From Chromera velia (Eukaryota > Sar > Chromeraceae): a DNA stretch of 17,068 nt. A program made the translations under genes and the position numbers. The notes below the pieces were generated by a model. That model searched no databases and was not told the origin of the DNA. It saw nothing but the letters and a program-made list of their open reading frames with translations. Location: assembly GCA_018398765.1 (NCBI GenBank), contig JAHBMJ010000589.1, positions 27,501-44,568 on the forward strand, given 5' to 3'. Shown piece by piece: positions 9,605 through 17,068 of the stretch (position 1 is the first letter of the stretch; every line of letters starts with the position of its first letter).

Positions 9605-11247
9605 AACAAATGAACTGAACTGACTTGACCATTCCATCGGTACATCTGCTCCAGATCCCCGGGAAGTCCCACCAAGGTTGGAGACGCCGGAAGCTTGCTC
9701 CCTCTTTTGTCTCTTTGGTCTGGGGACGGGGGGAGAAGCACACGAAGCTGCACTCATGTCAAACGCCCCCCCTCTGCCATCCGCCTTGCTCGCAAACACA
9801 GCCGCCGATCTGCTTGTCCCACGAAGAGAATGTGGGGCGGCAGAGAGAACATGAGGGCTAGACATGAGGGTTCTTCTTTGTTCTCGCACACGCTGCTGCA
9901 GCAAGGGGACTGGCTGGGCCTGGAGGAATTCGGTTGCTCGATGCGTCCGCGGTGGGACTGGAGGCAAGGTTTCTCTTCCCGTGCATTGCAGCTTGACCTC
10001 TGGATCGTCTGCCTGTCTGGATGTTCGCATTTGGGGGGCTGATGGAGAGGAAACCCTGGTGGTGATGGGGGGAACCCACAGGGTTACGTGTCCTTTCTGG
10101 TGCTTGCACTGGATGTCCATGGTTGTATCCAGGCATCGGTCCACCCTGCTCGGATTGTCTTGAGTCGCTGTGGGCCTGTCTCTGCACAGAGAGAGAAGAG
10201 ACGACAAAGAGAGCATGAGCAGAAATGTGCCCAGCAGGACCGGGTGTGGGCCTGTCTCTAGACAGCTAGAGCGTAGGGCACAGAAGAGACATGCATGCCG
10301 TGAGCTGACACAGAACGAAGGTATGAGACGGTATGTGCAGGATGTGAAAGGTAGGCACGGAAAGATCAACGGATGGAAAACCACCCTGAAAGTCTTTCTC
10401 CTTAACTCACGGCCGAGATCTGCGCGCTGAGTCTGTCCGTGTGGACGTGAAAGAAAACAAGACCGCAGAAAGGAGAAAGAAACCGGGAATGAATCCAGAC
10501 GTCCAGATGAGAGCTGGGTGAAGGAAGAGGAAGAAACTCAAAAGGTATAGGAGGAAAGACAACAGCGGCGGGACTCAAAGAGGGAAAAGGGGCGACTTCA
10601 AATGGGGACAAGGAACGACACAATGGATGGTGGTGAGTGCCATGGAGAAAGATTCTGTGAAAATGAATGTACAGACGAAAGTGCTTCCCCCCAGAAACCA
10701 ATGGCGATCACAAGTCACAGGCAGACAGAGCAAACCAGAGAGAGAACAAAAGTTGAAAAAAGATCGCAACAGTCACTTCACCGACAAAGGACACAGGAGG
10801 CAAACACAGCCAACCAGCTGATGCGAGACTGACCGCCTGTTCAAGGGCTTCTGAGAGGATATGATCTGTCGTCAAGGAGCTCGACTCACTCCAGTTCTTC
10901 GTGATGATATCCGCAAAAGCAACAGCCACTGTGATCCCAAACTCCGCTTCTTCTTGTGGGAGTTTTTTTGCAGTGAGAAGAGACCGGAGGGCTGTTTCGG
11001 CTTCTGCCTCGGAAGGGACCGAGGCACCGGCAGGCACGGGATCGAACGTAATGCCCTGGCGCTGCTGTCCCTCCCTGAAAAGCGAAAACTGTTGGGTGAT
11101 GTTCTTGTTTCGAGCATTGTATCTGACGCATAGGTTCTTCTTGTCCACACGCAGTCCGGCAATCGTCCAGTTTACTTTGAGGCACTCCACTTGGAGCAGA
11201 GTAGGAAGAGCACTTACGTGCAGCTCTGTGTGCATTTCGCTCTGCAT
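7874..11247 (-). CDS. Multi-exon gene for a disordered, probably nuclear protein of unknown family
   Basis: Exon model on the minus strand: 11247-10834, 10181-9892, 9809-9625, 9122-8742 and 8673-7874. The lengths sum to 2070 bases, which is 690 codons including the stop, with matching phases at every join. Residues 1-138 look folded (LKVNWTIAGLRVDKKN, then FGITVAVAFADIITKN). About 139-420 is Ser/Ala/Pro/Gln-rich and disordered, with two basic nuclear-localisation-like clusters, RPKRQKR (265-271) and KRKRTR (340-345). A charged helical stretch lies around 390-435. A more normal block, RTAEERAALMREVLKNPYSE and following, lies at 514-585, then a Gly/Pro-rich tail. A nuclear scaffold or regulatory role is inference from the basic clusters only; no family is recognised. 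Two of the four introns are very short and could instead be sequence errors. The start at 11247 is the first in-frame ATG, but see the candidate upstream exon. The stop at 7874 overlaps a possible donor (GTGAGG), so more exons downstream cannot be excluded. Confidence 0.62.
8674..8741 (-). other. Candidate 68-nt intron (or 1-base frameshift)
   Basis: The minus-strand frame ending EKDFRTPSSLPGES-stop (stop at 8679-8677) and the frame beginning TERDKQHQEA do not match. Removing GTGCAG...TTGACAG (8741-8674) joins them as FERKSERDKQHQEALRDG. Alternatively one extra base in the A run at 8682-8684 would give LPGEKLTERDKQHQ without an intron. Both give sensible peptides. Confidence 0.4.
9123..9624 (-). 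other. 502-nt intron with CA microsatellite
   Basis: The donor is TCAA/GTCAGT (GT at 9624-9623). The acceptor is a long CT-rich tract ending TTCTTCCAG at 9123. The phase-1 join makes an Asn codon and keeps both flanking frames (MEWSN then SLGAST). A CA tract lies at 9571-9600 inside it. Confidence 0.65.
9571..9600. repeat. (CA)n microsatellite in intron
   Basis: Fifteen CA units followed by AAAC units. It lies about 25 bases inside the intron from the donor, reading as (GT)n on the sense strand. Confidence 0.95.
9810..9891 (-). other. Candidate 82-nt intron
   Basis: The frame entered from the upstream exon (RQAHSDSRQSEQGGP and on) stops at 9858-9860, while the frame that carries the basic cluster RPKRQKR is offset by one base. 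Removing GTGTGC...ACAAGCAG (9891-9810) joins them as PLAAAASAAVFASKADG. The acceptor side is pyrimidine-rich; the donor is weak. An extra base in the sequence is the alternative. Confidence 0.4.
10182..10833 (-). other. 652-nt intron
   Basis: The donor is CAGGCG/GTCAGT (GT at 10833-10832). The acceptor is a CT-rich run ending CTCTGTGCAG at 10182. The phase-0 join gives LSEALEQA then RQAHSDSRQ. A 15-base copy of the acceptor-side sequence lies 76 bases upstream of it on the sense strand (10245-10259). Confidence 0.55.
11190..11217 (-). other. Candidate 28-nt intron
   Basis: On the minus strand a perfect GTAAGT donor at 11217 is followed by a pyrimidine-rich run ending CTCCAAG at 11190. Removing these 28 bases joins an upstream frame (ALSRKEQHQKLNAERNAHRA) to the coding frame as AALECLKVNW. 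The upstream exon would begin at 11286 after TTTGCAG. The competing and simpler reading is an uninterrupted start at the ATG at 11247 (MQSEMHTELHVSALP). Confidence 0.35.
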
Positions 11248-11563
11248 TCAACTTCTGGTGCTGTTCCTTTCGGCTCAACGCCAGAGCTGCAAATCTCAAG
11301 GTTGCGAGGTCAAGTGAAGCAACAATTTAATTGGAAACTACAATGATTTGAGGAAAACACAGGACTGTCCGCTTTCATTGGCACAAAGCTGCAGGCTCTT
11401 GCAAGATCGACGACGCACGACGATATATCAATATACACCGACTGTCTCGCAATTGGACAGACAAAAGGAAGTGGGCAGGTGATGGCAGCTGGCACTCCGA
11501 TCAAATTTCCATGAGAGAACCAAAATGAACCAAAAAAAAAAAAAAGATATATTCTCTTTGCCG

Positions 11564-11610
11564 GGGCCCCCTATAGGGTCCCGGACTCCCGGCCGCGCGC
11601 GGGCTATAGC
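11564..11610. repeat. GC-rich foldback before dispersed repeat copy 2
   Basis: CCGGGGCCCCCTA pairs imperfectly with TAGGGTCCCGG, giving a stem of about 11 bp with almost no loop. It is followed by GGCCGCGCGCGGGC and the palindrome GCTATAGC. It sits 6-50 bases before the 31-bp repeat. Confidence 0.65.
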
Positions 11611-11616
11611 TGTCCA

Positions 11617-11647
11617 CCACAAGATTTTGGCACGTGTTGTTTGCATG
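11617..11647. repeat. 31-bp dispersed repeat, copy 2
   Basis: Identical over 31 bases to 1741-1771, in the same orientation. The sequences after the two copies differ, so this marks the end of the shared block. The sequences before them differ too but are both GC-rich and self-complementary. Confidence 0.75.
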
Positions 11648-12056
11648 AACAGGTTTATGCAACACTGCATGTATCGCTCCTTCTGTATATATATGTCAGA
11701 ATTTGTCCAATTTTATTTACATATATATATAGGAAAAGATGTTATATCAATATAGTGGTCGTTTCCTCGATGAATGGACTCATTGCATGTACAGTCGATC
11801 TGTTCAATAGAAGTCATTTGTCAAACAGACACGAAGAAGGCGAGAAGTGCGGGGTGAGTTCCAGCACAAGCATCTGCACAGAAAGGTATGGACTGCAACC
11901 ATTCCACCCAATCGCTCTGCACCGCGAAGCCATGAGACGATGGGATGATAACGCCTTGGTCGGCAAATCATCTGGCGTAAACTTGGCGAGTGTGCGCGTC
12001 CTGGAGCCAAAGAGGGAGAAGAGGAAAAGGTACAGACGACAATTTGTTCATTTACC

Positions 12057-12509
12057 ATGACCAGTGTGTCCAGACAGATCTCAAGACATGCAACTGGACA
12101 TCAGATAGAAGAGGAGGATCCACGGGTGTGCTATAGCTTCTGGTGCGGGTGGCCGTGTGGTCGAATAGGAACTTTCATTTTAGGCTTTTCGTTCGTTGCA
12201 GGAGCAGCAATGATAGGTTGTGCCTACCTTCGCATGAGATGTCCCTCTGGCTGCTGGGAGGCAGAAGAGGGACCGTGTAAAGACGAGGAGGGAGGAGCGA
12301 TACATCCCTGTACCTGCAGAACAGACGAATGTACAGACAGAGTGCCCTTTATGCCTCTGGTGTTTGGTGGGGCGCTGACTGTCGGTCTGAGCTTCCTAAC
12401 GTTTATCTTGGCATTGTGCTTTGTGGGGTGCCAAGCGTGCGGACAGAAAACGGTGCCAGAGAAGAAGCCGAAGCCAACCGAAACGACACCTGTGCTTCCC
12501 TTCTCGTAA
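12057..12509 (+). CDS. Small two-pass membrane protein with Cys-rich loop
   Basis: A 150-residue intact single-exon frame starting at ATG 12057 (context TTTACCATGA). Seen: a hydrophilic N-terminus, a Cys cluster CYSFWCGWPC at 25-34, TM1 at about 37-57 (IGTFILGFSFVAGAAMIGCA), a loop of about 38 residues with six cysteines (62, 66, 74, 85, 87, 92) and many acidic residues, TM2 at about 98-124 (LVFGGALTVGLSFLTFILAL), then CFVGCQACGQK and a Lys/Pro-rich tail ending LPFS. Six loop cysteines could form three disulfides on the luminal or outer side. The cysteines beside each membrane end could be lipid-modified on the inner side. Both are inferences. The family is not recognised; it has half the membrane segments of a tetraspanin and no CCG motif. 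No signal peptide is needed. A polyadenylation signal follows. Confidence 0.85.
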   Translation: MTSVSRQISRHATGHQIEEEDPRVCYSFWCGWPCGRIGTFILGFSFVAGAAMIGCAYLRMRCPSGCWEAEEGPCKDEEGGAIHPCTCRTDECTDRVPFMPLVFGGALTVGLSFLTFILALCFVGCQACGQKTVPEKKPKPTETTPVLPFS

Positions 12510-12550
12510 AGAGGCGTGATGGGCCCTGTGGAGGTCGGTCGTCTGTCGAG

Positions 12551-12556
12551 AATAAA
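12551..12556 (+). terminator. Polyadenylation signal AATAAA
   Basis: The canonical AATAAA lies 42 bases after the TAA of the membrane-protein gene and is followed by an A-rich stretch. Its position fits 3'-end formation of that transcript. Confidence 0.6.
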
Positions 12557-12559
12557 AAA

Positions 12560-12639
12560 GCAGCGTGACATCCGTTTTATTACCTGCGTCTGTCCCTCAG
12601 ATTTTGGCCGAAAGAAATATATATGATGTGCACAATGAC
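12560..12639. other. Downstream flank of membrane-protein gene
   Basis: No gene is seen. It leads directly into the GACA array. Confidence 0.5.
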
Positions 12640-13180
12640 GAGCAGACAGGCAGACAAGCAGACAGATCGTGACACAAACAGGCAGGTAGACAGACCCAAA
12701 GGTAGACGGATGGTAGCATCAACAAAAAAGAAGGTAGACAGATATATGAGAGGAGGGACAGATCGCAAAAGCAAAGAAAAGACAGATAACAGAAGGTCGG
12801 GTCAATTTGATGATCGACTGAGATGGACCTACCGGCTTAGCGAAAGACAGGGAAGGGAATTGAACTGAGAAGAGCAGGAAAGGAATTGGGAATAGAGAAA
12901 GAGGGGGACGTACGCATAGACAGAAAGGAAGCAGGCGGACAGGCAAAAGGTCAGACAGAGACAATGACAAACAAGTGGACAGACAGACCAACACACAGAA
13001 AGACAGACAGATCGGCAGATTGATGGGGGATGGATAGAGAGGCAGACTGGCTGTCGCACGGACAAAGGGGAGGGGAGACAGACAAGCAAGGAAAAAAGCA
13101 GACAGGCAGGCAGGCAGGCAGGCAGACAAACAGACAGACAGACAGACGAACGGACGGATGGACGACAAAAGTGACGGCCA
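12640..13180. repeat. Degenerate GACA/GGCA array
   Basis: About 540 bases are built mainly from CAGA, GACA and GGCA words, with the cleanest stretch at about 13098-13145 (GGCA then GACA units). Long frames on the minus strand here read as CLSVCLPACLPACL and are by-products of the repeat. Confidence 0.85.
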
Positions 13181-13206
13181 GACGCAAAGCGAGAGAAGGG
13201 GAAGTA

Positions 13207-13233
13207 GGAGAGAAAGAGAGAGAGAGAGAGAGA
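13207..13233. repeat. (GA)n tract
   Basis: Around ten GA units next to the end of the GACA array. Confidence 0.9.
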
Positions 13234-13512
13234 AGGGGGATGGGAGGGCTTTGCAGAAGCAACAGCCAGACCAAGAGGCATCGAAACGGCAGAATTCAGG
13301 CTGGCGTCTAGACAGACACACAATTGCACACGCTTTCTCACAGGGAAAATTGTGCCCAGATCAAGAGGGAAAACGAGAAGAAAGGGGGTCAAGACAGTAG
13401 CGAGAAAAAGAGAAAGAGGAAACAAACACCAAAAGAGAGAAAGACTCTTCTTTTTGTGTTGGCGTGCTTGATGACCGATCAAAGCCTCCTGCATTTTCTT
13501 TCCCTGTTCGTT

Positions 13513-13539
13513 TGTGCACGTGTGTATGTGTATGTGTAT

Positions 13540-13575
<36 letters not shown>
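13513..13575. repeat. (GTGTAT)n-(GT)n microsatellite
   Basis: Four TATGTG hexamers are followed by about 15 GT units. Confidence 0.95.
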
Positions 13576-13577
<2 letters not shown>

Positions 13578-14400
13578 GTCCGACGTTGTCTGTCTGCGTG
13601 TCCGCGTTGGCCTCTTGATTTGTTCACCTCAACAGAAAAGAGATCCACGGAAGATCAAGCGATCGGTGCAAAGATTATCCAGAGAGAGCGCTCCTGGAGG
13701 AAGGAATCGGGTGGGAGTGAGAGAGGGGGGACCTCCGTGGAGGTAGCGCATGGATGGATGAATGATGAATGAGGGCGGGGAAGAAGAAAAAAAGAATGAA
13801 TGAGTGAGAACCACAAAAAGAAGGCGGGTAGAGTGCATACCTGCCTCCTCCGTGGGACTGCATGCATGCAGGGAACGTTGTGATTGCACACTTTGATTGC
13901 GTGACTGAGTCAAGACATTCACGCACGTACAAAGAAAATCAAATGAGGGAAGTTCAAGTTTCACTTCCGAGAGGATGGGAGTGCGTGCATGGTTGCAGGC
14001 AGAAGAGAAGAGTCACTGCATGTACTGCGATCTGCATGTCTTTTTAAATAAACCGTCGCTGAACTCCTCTGAGATTCGCGCTCTCGTTCCCTTAATCTTA
14101 ACTTTTCATCCTTGAAGGCGGATGGTTGCATTGCACTACCGCTTCGATCCGCTTGGGTTCACAGCATGGGGTGGCCTGTCAATCGACTCCTCTTCTCAAA
14201 GAATGCTGGAAAGCTCGAGTCTGCATTCATTCATCATATCGCGATGCATGAATCACTGGACTCAAGTCTCAAGATCCAAATCATCGCATGCGGTTTTGAT
14301 CGATCGATTGAAATGTTACAATCATCGGTGACCGTGACGGCAAAAATTCAATTAAACTTGATGAAGGCTTAATTGTACACACTCGTTCTATTCCTAATAA
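13576..14400. other. Spacer without supported gene
   Basis: Mixed composition with several short frames. The TGCATGCATGCA word at 13860-13869 and nearby TGCATG words are the only patterns that stand out. No domain or splice structure is seen. Confidence 0.5.
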
Positions 14401-14404
14401 CCAG

Positions 14405-14453
14405 GTTTGATTTGATAGATTTTGATTTGATTTGATTTGATTTGACTTGATTC
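14405..14453. repeat. (TTTGA)n pentanucleotide repeat
   Basis: About eight units of TTTGA/GATTT, some with one change. The same word recurs in scattered form down to about 14860, so the region may be a decayed larger array. Confidence 0.85.
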
Positions 14454-14477
14454 GAGGTTAAGGCCTAGGTTAAGGCT

Positions 14478-14495
14478 CTAGATTTGCAAATCTAG
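14478..14495. repeat. Perfect 18-bp palindrome
   Basis: CTAGATTTGCAAATCTAG equals its own reverse complement. It directly follows a doubled word AGGTTAAGGC (starting about 14455 and 14467). Confidence 0.9.
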
Positions 14496-14762
14496 GCGGA
14501 TTTGAGGTTGGATTTGAGGTTTAACTTCACGTACAGGTTCCCTAACATGCGAACTCTCCCAGTTTTTACTAATAACAACTCACAATTTTAGGTTTTTGAC
14601 TGTTTAAAAAGAAGTGATTCGATTTGAAACCTAGTTTGAAACAAGTTCAAACAAGTTGAAACAACTTTGAAGCATTTTTTTTTTAAGAATGGTGAAATAC
14701 TGTATTTTGTTCAGATATGTTTTTATTTGTTATGTTAAAGTCGCCTTTGTAACAATGAAAAC

Positions 14763-14789
14763 GGGGGGTCTGGGGAATGGATCCCCCCA
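14763..14789. repeat. G6/C6 hairpin
   Basis: GGGGGGTC pairs with GATCCCCCC around a short loop, with one bulged base. It is an isolated GC-rich foldback inside AT-rich DNA. Confidence 0.65.
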
Positions 14790-15497
14790 GGGCACAAATT
14801 TGAGGTAAAAAGTCAGATTTGAGCTAGGTAGATTTGATATAGATTTGATAGAGGTATGAGAGAGGCGACAGCACAAATCAACTGACCCATAAAAGAGGAT
14901 GACTTGTCCATAAGCACAATGAGGCCACAGAAAGCAAAAAAGCTGCCGAGGTTAATTTCTCCAGAGCCTTTTTCCCGAACCGCCGATTTTCAGCATTAAT
15001 TCTTCAGGCAACCAAATCTATAAATACAATGTCAGTCCACTGTATTTGTTATACACTTGCCGCCTTTCTTAGCTGGAAAGCACTCCCAAGGCAGAAGAAA
15101 AAAACCATTGCAGGCAGCAACGAACGGTGCACAAGCTGAAGAAGGCCTCTTGAAGACGGACTGTCATTCCTGAATTAGAAATCTGAAGCTATGCAAAAGC
15201 CCTTCACCGGTCGATCTTGCCTTCAACGCGTTTTAAAATTCAAAGCTTATAAAAGTGGGCCGTTCCTGCCCTTCACCACACGGAAAAGAACTCATGGGAG
15301 GGTTTCTGGCAAGTCGAGTGGCTTTCTGTTCTAAATGGACTGAAATCTGCTTTCAGATTGAAACCAGTTCATACGAGGACTCAAGAAACTAAGTTGGGAG
15401 AGAAGCTGCATGCATTGCATTTATACTCTTTCGACCGTCGCATGCATAAGTTGTGGTACAACAAGCATTAACAAGCATTGAAAAAAAAACCTCAAAC

Positions 15498-15519
15498 GTG
15501 CGAAAAAAAAGTTTCGCAC
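15498..15519. repeat. 8-bp perfect hairpin
   Basis: GTGCGAAA and TTTCGCAC pair perfectly around the 6-base loop AAAAAG. Confidence 0.8.
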
Positions 15520-15728
15520 AGCTTTGCGCGCGGTGTTTTTTCCGTGCGCCATGCGCAGAGCGGTGAGACAGCTGGTCACCAGGTCTTACGGTAATGCATG
15601 AATTCGCTATAGATTTGCTGCTCAAATCCGTAGTGATTCCACACCACAGGCTAGACCCAATATAATTCTGAATCTCTAATGTCATTATGATTATGGTAAA
15701 TAATGGTATATAATATTACAGTCCGCAC

Positions 15729-15763
15729 AGAAACTTGTGACAGAGTGTCACTACGAGTTTCTA
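15729..15763. repeat. Imperfect inverted repeat
   Basis: AGAAACTTGTGACA pairs with TGTCACTACGAGTTTCT, in two blocks (7 and 6 bp) separated by a small bulge. Confidence 0.65.
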
Positions 15764-16702
15764 TAAGTTGCTAAATTGGGGAAAGACCAGACGAATTCGG
15801 TAGTCTTCACTATACCGACCACCACAGAGATTTTCAGTGTCGTTCTTATCCTTAGTAGTCTGTACTTGTCCTTGATATAGCCAGCGGAAAACAGACAGTT
15901 CACTACAGTTCACAAGCTGGAAGAAACCAAAAAATCGTAATAAAAGCGCTTAACCTCATTGAGCGAGCTTGGGTGGCATTATTATGAAGAAAACGGAAAA
16001 AATTAGAAAATGTAACATACTGTAATAAATTATACAAATTATATAAATCAATCTGGAAACTAACAAACAAATTAAAAGTTTTGTTCGAGTCTTGTAAAGA
16101 AAGGAAACTTTAAATCTAGGTTTAAGTTATTTTAAGTACAATACAAAGTACTACAAAGTTATACTAAGTTATACAGAGAACAACTTCTCAGTCTGTGATG
16201 ACTCTGCATAAGTCTGATTTTATATTTGTATATTAATTTGTATGTCGGTTTAAAAGCAGCAGTAGACACAACAGAGCTTTTGCAATCACTGCATCTAATG
16301 TATCTAAAACTCGTAGTCTGAATTCGTCCATGAAAGACATGCGGTCTCTGATTGACACTCATTCACTTACATTCACTCAAGTGAGACCGATAACAATATA
16401 ATGTTCAGGTACGTCAGCCGCAACGAGATGGAACCTACGATGGAAGTATCATGGAACAAATGTTCCACTTTTCGGGCATCTTTCTTTTACGCCAATTGTC
16501 TTCAGTCAGGGTGATTCCGAGTCGCGAGCTCCATGCAGACAAAAGAGGAGCCTGAGTTCCAACTTTGACAAACACGGATAGCGCACGAGAGACGAGAAAG
16601 AGCAAAAGAAGACGATAGAGCCTACAGGACGCAGAACAAAAAGAATCCGACCGGCAGCGCGCCCGTGCTGGCATCGAACGAATCTGGTGGGTGGCATCAT
16701 CA

Positions 16703-16734
16703 ATCGATCGATCGATCGATCGAGAGATCTCTCG
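16703..16734. repeat. (ATCG)n repeat and adjoining palindrome
   Basis: About five ATCG units run into CGAGAGATCTCTCG (16721-16734), a perfect 14-bp palindrome. The ATCG run is itself self-complementary, so the whole block can fold back. Confidence 0.9.
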
Positions 16735-16931
16735 GTGTTCTTTCTTGTGACACAACCAGTACTTTCTTTGAATTCGTGTGCTTCCTCTACCCCCACCCTC
16801 GCTTTTCATGAGCATGGTACCGCACCCTTCCCCTCTCCCTCCCTCTTTCATTGAACCTGCCCTTCCCCTCAGCATTCTTTCTTACCTTCTCTTGCCGCTT
16901 TCTCCCACTGTGTTTTTCTCCACGATTAGCT

Positions 16932-17068
16932 TCACTGTCTGAACGTCATGTTTCCAGGAAAGAGGCCAGACGGAGGTGCGGCCCCGGCCATCGGGGGAAA
17001 GGGTGAACGGTGGTAGGGGGGCTGCATGGCCGGGAGGGGGGGGGGCATCTGGATGGAGGGGCGGGGGG
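16932..17068 (-). CDS. C-terminal exon of a Pro/Met-rich protein (partial at right edge)
   Basis: On the minus strand the frame from the edge reads PRPSIQMPPPLPAMQPPY, then HRSPFPPMAGAAPPSGLFPG, then NMTFRQ and a TGA at 16934-16932. Its Pro, Met, Tyr and Phe content looks like the disordered tail found on many RNA-binding or nuclear proteins, but no domain is visible, so the function is unknown. This is the GC-rich end of the window. The C10 run at about 17036-17045 makes the frame upstream of it uncertain. A second open frame overlaps and would instead run to a good donor (GAGAAG/GTAAGA, GT at 16885-16884) as HDVQTVKLIVEKNTVGESGK; that would make this an internal exon ending at 16886. Confidence 0.45.
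   Translation of the reverse strand, partial: PRPSIQMPPPLPAMQPPYHRSPFPPMAGAAPPSGLFPGNMTFRQ

Larger units (their letters stand above)
11248..12056. other. Spacer between divergent genes
   Basis: It separates the minus-strand gene from the plus-strand membrane-protein gene, so it should hold both promoters. It contains an A13 run near 11533-11545, a GC-rich foldback, the second copy of the 31-bp repeat, and AT blocks (TGTATATATATGTC near 11686, ACATATATATATAG near 11719). A weakly coding plus-strand frame precedes the ATG at 12057. I cannot place a promoter. Confidence 0.5.
14454..16430. other. AT-rich island, no supported gene
   Basis: This stretch of about 2 kb differs in composition from its flanks. 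It is AT-rich with few microsatellites, but has several palindromes and hairpins, listed separately. The longest frame is under 100 codons and resembles nothing known. It may be the remains of an inserted element; no terminal repeats or target duplication could be found by eye. Confidence 0.5.

Noticed and set aside
12719-13494. Cys/Leu/Ser-rich minus-strand frames of 200-221 codons
   Set aside because: They are the GACA array read in frame (CLSVCLPACL) and have no independent coding evidence.

Overview
The window reads as nuclear DNA from a unicellular eukaryote. It has spliceosomal-type exon/intron junctions, long non-coding spacers packed with microsatellites, an AATAAA-type polyadenylation signal, and no bacterial operon layout or ribosome-binding sites. 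Ankyrin repeats, large simple-repeat-rich spacers, medium GC content and many TGCATGCA-like words would suit a chromerid/alveolate such as Chromera. That assignment is inference; nothing seen here proves it.

Layout. (1) 1-1279, minus strand: the 5' part of an ankyrin-repeat protein gene with one clear 220-nt intron; the gene runs off the left edge. (2) About 1310-7870: a long spacer with no gene I can support. It holds GAAA/GA, TTCTC, GGAA and CCCA tracts, a 71-bp tandem duplication, a 24-bp minisatellite, and one copy of a 31-bp dispersed repeat. (3) 7874-11247, minus strand: a multi-exon gene for a disordered, Ser/Pro/Ala-rich, probably nuclear protein. A five-exon model gives 690 codons including the stop, with all phases matching. 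(4) 11248-12056: a spacer with the second copy of the 31-bp repeat. (5) 12057-12509, plus strand: an intact small two-pass membrane protein with Cys clusters and a downstream AATAAA. It is divergent from gene 3. (6) About 12560-16900: a second long spacer with a degenerate GACA array, a GT tract, and an AT-rich island with palindromes and hairpins. (7) 16932-17068, minus strand: a probable C-terminal exon of a Pro/Met-rich protein entering from the right edge.

The genes show no obvious shared pathway. The most notable signals are three intron donors that all read GTCAGT, a candidate 28-nt intron, two other very short candidate introns, and the 31-bp dispersed repeat behind GC-rich foldback DNA. 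I see no CRISPR array, tRNA, rRNA, complete transposon or virus-like gene. I did not find a clearly new multi-gene system.
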